A stretch of 64,000 nt of DNA from CAVQYV01 sp963718295 [NCBI: uncultured Methylomirabilota bacterium] (GTDB taxonomy: Bacteria > Methylomirabilota > Methylomirabilia > CAVQYV01), in the NCBI GenBank assembly GCA_963718295.1, contig CAVQYV010000004.1, positions 558,001 to 622,000 of the forward strand, given 5' to 3'. The position numbers and the translations under genes were made by a program. The stretch's first letter is position 1. Every line of letters begins with the position of its first letter. This document shows, piece after piece, positions 59,650 through 64,000 of this stretch. Under the pieces are notes generated by a model. That model had not been told where the DNA came from. It saw only the letters and a list, made by a program, of their open reading frames with translations, and did no database searches.

Positions 59650-61722
59650 ATGATCGGCGACACCCGATTTGAGAGGTTGCTAGAACCGGGGCATATCGGG
59701 CAGGTCATGACCAGAAACCGGATCATAAAGTCCGGTCAGGGGACATCCTTCATTGAGCCCACCGGCTATGTGGGGGAGACCGCCATCGCCTACTATGAAA
59801 CCATGGCTAAAGGCGGTGTAGGGCTTTTGATCGTAGAATCGTGTGGGGTTGAGTATCCCTTGGGTGTCCATCATCCTCCGGTGCAGTTCCATCTGGACGA
59901 TGACAAATATATCCCGAGCTATGCGGAATTGACCACGGCTGTCCACAGACAGGGCTGCCCCATCTTTATCCAGCTATTTCACGCCGGGCCATGGAATCCC
60001 ACCGGTAGGCTGCCCAAGCGCGACACGATAGCCTCCTCGACTTTGGGCAAGAGTGAGCTGCCGGGGCCGGACTTCGATGCGCCCAGAGGTTTGACCCTGG
60101 CCGAGGTGGGAGAATACATCGACAAGTTTGCCAGGGCAGCGGAGCGCGCCCAGAAGGCAGGGTTTGACGGCGTGGAGTTCATTGGCGGCACCTGTCACTT
60201 GATCAATTCCTTTTTCTCTCGTGTCTGGAATCAACGCCCGGATGAGTACGGTCCTCAAAGCCTGGAAAACCGCGCTCGGTTCATGATGGAGATCGTACGT
60301 GAGACTAAAAGACGCCTGGGACAAGACTATCCGGTCTCTGCCCTGATCAACATCGCTGAGTATGGAAAAGAAAAAGCCACCACCGTCGAGGAAGGGGTAG
60401 TCTTTGCCAGACTCCTGCAGGATGCAGGTGCAGACGCAATTCAAGTAAGAGCCCATGGCTATGGTCACCGGGGCGGTTTGTTGCAGCCAGACAGGCTCCT
60501 CTATCCTGAACCCCCGAAGTCACTGCCTAAAGACCTCGATTGGAGCCGTAACGGCGCTGGAGCGACGGTTCCATTAGCGGAAGCCGTCAAAAAGGTCGTC
60601 ACTGTGCCAGTGATTGCTGCCTGCAGGTTGGATCCGGTGCTGGGAGAGATGTTTCTGCGGCAGGGCAAGCTGGACTTCGTCGCTATGACCCGACGACTCT
60701 TGGCAGACCCGGAGTTGCCCAACAAGGTGATCTCAGGAAGGCTGGCGGATATCCGTCCCTGCCCTGGCTGCCTTTACTGCATGGATGTGCGGTTGCACAA
60801 TACTCCCATCCGATGCCGCGTGAATGCAGCTCTGGGAAGAGAGACCCAGATCGTCCGAGCGGCGGAGAGGAAGAAAAGGGTGATGATCGTCGGTGGCGGG
60901 CCAGCGGGGATGGAAGCCGCCAGGATGGCGGCATTTAGAGGACATGAAGTGGTCCTTTACGAAAAAGAGAGCCAGTTGGGCGGACTGATCCCGGTGGCCT
61001 CCATGGTAAAAGACCTGGAAATCGACAGCCTTTCGGACCTGATTCGCTACTACCGAACCCAACTCGCCCAATTGGGGGTGAAGGTGAAAGCCGGGGAAGA
61101 GGTTGGCCTTTCCCAAATTGAAGCGTACAAGCCGAATGTGGCCATTGTGGCTGCGGGAGGCTTACCGGGGATCGCTAAGATACCCGGAATCGACCATCGC
61201 AAGGTAATAGGCACTGCCGACCTGAAGAGGAAGCTCAGCGTTTTTATGAAGATTCTTGGGCCAAGGGCCCTGGAGAGATTGACCAAATGGTGGATGCCCA
61301 TCGGCAAGAGGGTGATCGTCATCGGTGGCGCGGTGCAGGGCTGCCAGCTGGCCGAGTTCCTGGTCAAACGGGGTAGACAAGTGACGATAGTGGATGCAGC
61401 GGAAGAGTTAGGGGAGGGGATGACCGGAGATGACAGGGGACAGCTTTTTGCATGGCTGAAGCAGAAAGGAGCGGTCTGGTTCAACAAGGTTCAGTATGAG
61501 CGAATAACCGATAAAGGCTTGGATATCGTCACTCAGGGTGGAGAAAGAAGAACGCTGGAAGCGGATACGCTCATCGTTGCTTTGCCCTTCCAGCCGAACA
61601 CCGACCTCCTGGAGATCCTGAAGGGCAAAGTCCCTGAAATCTATGCCATAGGCGATTGCAGGGAGCCTCACCTCATGGTACAGGCGATTGCTGACGGATG
61701 GGAAATCGGCAGCACGATTTAG
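59650..61722 (+). CDS. FMN/4Fe-4S/FAD oxidoreductase (2,4-dienoyl-CoA reductase/BaiCD-like)
   Basis: Predicted 690-residue three-part enzyme. An old-yellow-enzyme barrel (1-365; CPIFIQLFHAGPWN, VEFIGGTCHLINSFFSRVWNQR) is followed by CPGCLYCMDV and a fourth Cys in PIRCRVN (4Fe-4S site), then FAD and NAD(P) Rossmann domains (VMIVGGGPAGMEAARMAA near residue 415; VIVIGGAVQGCQLAEFL near residue 555). Relatives include 2,4-dienoyl-CoA reductase, trimethylamine dehydrogenase and bile-acid enone reductases. The usual HAGR of the barrel is HAGP here, so substrate handling may differ. The ATG at 59650 follows GGGAGG; the longer frame from 59617 is disfavoured. Confidence 0.9.
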   Translation: MIGDTRFERLLEPGHIGQVMTRNRIIKSGQGTSFIEPTGYVGETAIAYYETMAKGGVGLLIVESCGVEYPLGVHHPPVQFHLDDDKYIPSYAELTTAVHRQGCPIFIQLFHAGPWNPTGRLPKRDTIASSTLGKSELPGPDFDAPRGLTLAEVGEYIDKFARAAERAQKAGFDGVEFIGGTCHLINSFFSRVWNQRPDEYGPQSLENRARFMMEIVRETKRRLGQDYPVSALINIAEYGKEKATTVEEGVVFARLLQDAGADAIQVRAHGYGHRGGLLQPDRLLYPEPPKSLPKDLDWSRNGAGATVPLAEAVKKVVTVPVIAACRLDPVLGEMFLRQGKLDFVAMTRRLLADPELPNKVISGRLADIRPCPGCLYCMDVRLHNTPIRCRVNAALGRETQIVRAAERKKRVMIVGGGPAGMEAARMAAFRGHEVVLYEKESQLGGLIPVASMVKDLEIDSLSDLIRYYRTQLAQLGVKVKAGEEVGLSQIEAYKPNVAIVAAGGLPGIAKIPGIDHRKVIGTADLKRKLSVFMKILGPRALERLTKWWMPIGKRVIVIGGAVQGCQLAEFLVKRGRQVTIVDAAEELGEGMTGDDRGQLFAWLKQKGAVWFNKVQYERITDKGLDIVTQGGERRTLEADTLIVALPFQPNTDLLEILKGKVPEIYAIGDCREPHLMVQAIADGWEIGSTI

Positions 61723-61805
61723 ATGATACGGGATGTCCAGACTGCCCGCAGGTCTCTGACCCTAAAAGGCAAAAGCAAACGGAGACATCCTATCATCCCC
61801 TCCGA

Positions 61806-62258
61806 TCACAACCCCCGCGCACCACTCTGGTTGGAATAGCCCACATCATCTCCGGCAAAGGCATCGTCCGCCCCGTTGATGCCCACGCTCCATGCCCGGA
61901 TATCATCGGTCATGGCCGTATTCCCCTGTCCTGCGAAGGCTGCCCCGTTCAGGGTGTACTGATAATCAGCGGCCGGGTTGGCGAAGGGATCCCTGATGGA
62001 ACCCACGTAGCCTGCACCTTGCAAGCCCGTGGCTCCCGCGCCCAGGCCCGTAGGGAAAAACTGCCGGTCGATATAGTAAACCTGGGTCTGAGTCACGATG
62101 ACCCTGGTATCCGATGCGGCCCGGGAGACCTTCGAACGTTTGGAGGCGTCGATGAGGTTTGGAATGCCAATGGCCGCCAGGATGCCGATAACTAATACAA
62201 CGATTAGCAGTTCAACGAGCGTGAAACCATCGGCGCCCTTGTGGAACGGTCTGAACAT
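61806..62258 (-). CDS. Type IV prepilin-like protein
   Basis: Predicted 150-residue prepilin. The leader HKGADG ends at the PilD cleavage site before FTLVELLIVVLVIGILAAIG, with the Glu at mature position 5, and the helix continues IPNLIDASKRSKVSRAAS. The C-terminal globular part is Gly/Ala/Asp-rich, like GspG or PilA of Desulfobacterota, and has GSIRDPFANPAADYQY, a GspG-type calcium-loop look-alike. Major pilin and pseudopilin cannot be told apart. AAGGAGGTG lies just upstream. It has its own promoter and a structured leader. No pil operon is adjacent. Confidence 0.88.
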   Translation of the reverse strand: MFRPFHKGADGFTLVELLIVVLVIGILAAIGIPNLIDASKRSKVSRAASDTRVIVTQTQVYYIDRQFFPTGLGAGATGLQGAGYVGSIRDPFANPAADYQYTLNGAAFAGQGNTAMTDDIRAWSVGINGADDAFAGDDVGYSNQSGARGL

Positions 62259-62306
62259 CGTTCTTCACCTCCTTGGCATAGGAGTTGTTCGTTGTCGACC
62301 ATGCAC

Positions 62307-62346
62307 AAAAAACAAACCCCCTTTCCTTTTTTGGGAAACGGGGTTT
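62307..62346 (-). terminator. Terminator-like hairpin in the prepilin leader
   Basis: On the minus strand AAACCCC-G-TTTCC pairs with GGAAA-G-GGGGTTT (one mismatch, loop of seven) and is followed by GTTTTTTG. It lies between the promoter and the start codon, so it would stop transcription before the gene unless bypassed, as in attenuators. Confidence 0.6.
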
Positions 62347-62423
62347 CAATTTTCCTCCTCGACCTACGCGGAAAACCTCCAACCCGAAGAGCGAGTGCGG
62401 GGGGAGGAATTCCACAAATCTCA
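62347..62423 (-). promoter_or_regulatory. Structured 5' leader of the prepilin gene (possible riboswitch-like attenuator)
   Basis: From the predicted start near 62423 to the terminator, the RNA contains TTCCTCC, which can pair with GGAGGAA near its end or with GGAGG in the middle, and CCCG/CGGG arms. The mutually exclusive pairings plus the following terminator give the layout of an expression platform. No class I or II cyclic-di-GMP, preQ1 or other known consensus was matched. Confidence 0.4.
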
Positions 62424-62429
62424 CTCATT

Positions 62430-62458
62430 AATATATTGCGTTAAGAGCGAAAAGTCAA
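62430..62458 (-). promoter_or_regulatory. Promoter of the prepilin gene
   Basis: On the minus strand TTGACT (62453-62458), exactly 17 bp, then TATATT (62430-62435); five of six at both boxes. Confidence 0.65.
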
Positions 62459-62535
62459 CATGAAAGTGTTTGAGTGTTCCGTAACGATCAAAAGTAGACA
62501 TTGGGTAAAAATCAAAACCAGACATCAGGGGACCA
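62459..62535. mobile_element. Possible IS21-family end remnant
   Basis: Two related 16-mers, GATCAAAAGTAGACAT (62486-62501) and AATCAAAACCAGACAT (62510-62525), lie 24 bp apart. Multiple terminal repeats of the form ATCAAAAGTGGACA are typical of IS21-family ends. No transposase gene is present, so this would be a solo end. It adjoins the prepilin promoter. Confidence 0.4.
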
Positions 62536-62880
62536 GTCGGAGGTAATACTCACCCAGCTTCACCTCTCCCCGGCAGATCATGGGCTTCACTTCTGAAAAC
62601 GGGGTGGGGACGTTGGTTCTAAAACAACTTTCCACTTTTGGGACGACGGGAGGGGACGTGGACGAAAAACAATACTTTCCGAGAGAAAGAGGTTACGGTA
62701 GAGAGGGGGGTGTACCGAGGCAGTCAGGTCAGGTGCTCTTGAAAGCCTCCCCCATGCAATGATCCGGGGGATCGACGGTGTGCAGATCTTGCGTGATCAG
62801 GAGAACCGGGAAGACTTCATCTCTCTATCTTTCTCGCACACACATCTTGGTGGATCCCAATAGTCCGCTCAAACACGCCC
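62536..62880. other. Intergenic region, nothing recognised
   Basis: About 345 bp between the IS-like end and the CCG-domain gene. A 60-codon frame at 62580-62762 lacks a ribosome site and known similarity. No terminator for the leftward CCG-domain gene is obvious. Confidence 0.35.
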
Positions 62881-63996
62881 CTATTGCACCAGGGCATCGG
62901 CTACTATGGAACTGAGAAATCGAACTTCAACCCCCATATTATAATGTTTGTTCAGATCGCTTAACTGAGTGTGACAGTTTTCGCACGCCGTGGCCAGGAT
63001 CCTGGCGCCCGTTTGTTTGACCTGGTCCACCTTGACCTTGGCCGACTTCATCCGGAAATCCAGGTTGTCCTCCCCCAGGGCAACCAACCCGCCCCCGCCC
63101 CCGCAGCACCAGTTATATCTCACATCCGGCGCCATCTCTCGAAAATCATCGGTCAATTGGCTCAGGAGGAAGCGCGGTTCCTGGATCACACCCCCATTCC
63201 GAGCGAGCTGACAGGGATCATGGTAGGTGATGGGGTCTTTGAGTTTTGATTTGTCTAACCTGATTCTGTCATCCCTGAGATATCGAGCATGAGCTTCGGT
63301 AATGGATGAAACCTCGAAAGGCTGTTTGCCTGACAGCTGTTTCATCACCCGGTATGCGGTACCGCACTCACAGATACAAACCTCTTTCACTTTGAGGCGT
63401 TTTGCTTCATTTATGATACGCTGCAAGATGAGCTGCGTGCGGGTGGGATCCCCCACAAAGGCGCCGAAATTCACAGCCTCAAAGAAACTCAGGGTCCACC
63501 TTTCCTTTGCCGCATTGAAAACGACGGCCGCAGGGATGATGGAATGGGCCCCGGCCAGGGCGACGTACAGAAGATCTGCCCCCTCCACATCGATCGGGAT
63601 AGGGGTTTCACCAGCCTCCATCCTCCACCTTTTGACCACTTCGGCTTCCAGGTTCTTGATCCCTATGAGAAAGCTCTCCTTGAAGAGATCGAGAGACCTG
63701 CCCTTCTCGATGGAGGTGTCGGCAAGCATGCTCAAGATTTCAGGTTCCGCATGGGCGCCGATCAGGAGGAGCTTGGCGATCGACATGAGCATTTGCGTGT
63801 CGATGCCAAATGGACAGTAGACCATACAGCGCCTGCAGCCCGTGCAGGAATAGGCTGCGTCATAGAGCTCCTGGAGAGCCATTTCGGTCAATTCTTTCGA
63901 GTCGCCCACCGAGGGCCATGCCTTTCCCCGCGCCTTGAAGTGCTTTTTGTAGATTCGGCGAACGATTTCATGTCTATAGGCGGCGATGTATCTCAC
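62881..63996 (-). CDS. CCG-domain iron-sulfur oxidoreductase (HdrD/DsrK/GlcF-like), cut by the window edge
   Basis: At least 371 residues of an Fe-S electron carrier. CTGCRRCMVYCPFG near residue 51 is a 4Fe-4S ferredoxin motif; a second may lie upstream. Two CCG domains follow: CECGTAYRVM with YHDPCQLARNGG, and YNWCCGGGGGL with TACENCHTQLSDL. CCG domains bind the special cluster of heterodisulfide reductase. Relatives include HdrD, DsrK/HmcF and glycolate oxidase GlcF; the length and spacing fit the DsrK/HdrD group best. A GTG at 63996 is the first visible codon, but the gene may extend past the window. It implies anaerobic respiration or flavin-based electron transfer. Confidence 0.85.
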   Translation of the reverse strand: MRYIAAYRHEIVRRIYKKHFKARGKAWPSVGDSKELTEMALQELYDAAYSCTGCRRCMVYCPFGIDTQMLMSIAKLLLIGAHAEPEILSMLADTSIEKGRSLDLFKESFLIGIKNLEAEVVKRWRMEAGETPIPIDVEGADLLYVALAGAHSIIPAAVVFNAAKERWTLSFFEAVNFGAFVGDPTRTQLILQRIINEAKRLKVKEVCICECGTAYRVMKQLSGKQPFEVSSITEAHARYLRDDRIRLDKSKLKDPITYHDPCQLARNGGVIQEPRFLLSQLTDDFREMAPDVRYNWCCGGGGGLVALGEDNLDFRMKSAKVKVDQVKQTGARILATACENCHTQLSDLNKHYNMGVEVRFLSSIVADALVQ

Positions 63997-64000
63997 TTGG

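Noticed and set aside
62347-62423. Cyclic-di-GMP class I riboswitch upstream of the prepilin.
   Set aside because: The conserved GCAAA blocks and the tetraloop-receptor arrangement are missing, so only an unclassified structured leader is reported.

Overview
The window reads as a chromosomal contig from an anaerobic bacterium of the Desulfobacterota (former Deltaproteobacteria) type. This is inferred from gene content and order, not from any marker search. The supporting signs are the recA-pilT-recX-alaS order, a selenoprotein SelD, electron-transfer flavoproteins, an HdrD/DsrK-like CCG-domain protein, a DUF1858 protein, several GAF/PAS histidine kinases, HD-GYP signalling, type IV pilus parts (pilT, a prepilin, a MshEN protein) and frequent TTG/GTG starts.

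Layout. 1-5000: threonine aldolase, universal stress protein, enolase-superfamily enzyme, mutY with a tiny lipoprotein gene. 5003-6907: a compact MoaD/ThiS-like carrier, selD and JAMM peptidase operon; selD contains an in-frame UGA (selenocysteine) with a bSECIS-like hairpin. 7132-11640: etfBA, a ketosynthase and an SDR. 12000-18180: a methyltransferase-like membrane protein, two large histidine kinases and an HD-GYP response regulator. 18258-24229: recA, pilT, recX, alaS and a phasin-like protein. 24201-29356: a hybrid kinase, miaA and hflX. 29712-41982: a TPR lipoprotein, pgsA, a DUF512 radical-SAM-like protein, tsaB, rimI, a DapA-family aldolase, ccdA, a MshEN protein, an unusual Cys-rich/NodB protein, cysE, a DUF1858 protein, nth and cca.

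42023-49200 is the accessory part. It starts just after a tRNA-Gly(CCC) gene. It holds several RNA-like hairpins, including a promoter-to-terminator small-RNA candidate, followed by decayed phage-defence-type genes (AIPR, HEPN/AbiU2-like). A DUF2971 gene is bounded by an integron-type attC site, and an apparent group II intron relic lies in the next attC. The part ends in a compositionally foreign block with a frameshifted glgC and a truncated uroporphyrinogen-decarboxylase-like start.

49219-63996 returns to the host style: an exopolysaccharide glycosyltransferase, a lipoate ligase-like gene, the mrfAB DNA-repair pair, a REP-type transposase inside a perfect inverted repeat, tagaturonate epimerase, a HAD phosphatase, an aldo/keto reductase, an FeS flavoenzyme, a prepilin with a promoter and a structured, terminator-bearing leader beside an IS21-like end, and an edge-cut CCG-domain FeS protein.

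The best candidates for something undescribed are the carrier-SelD-JAMM operon, the attC-bounded decayed defence region, the 42.8-kb small RNA with its 21-codon ORF, and the prepilin leader.
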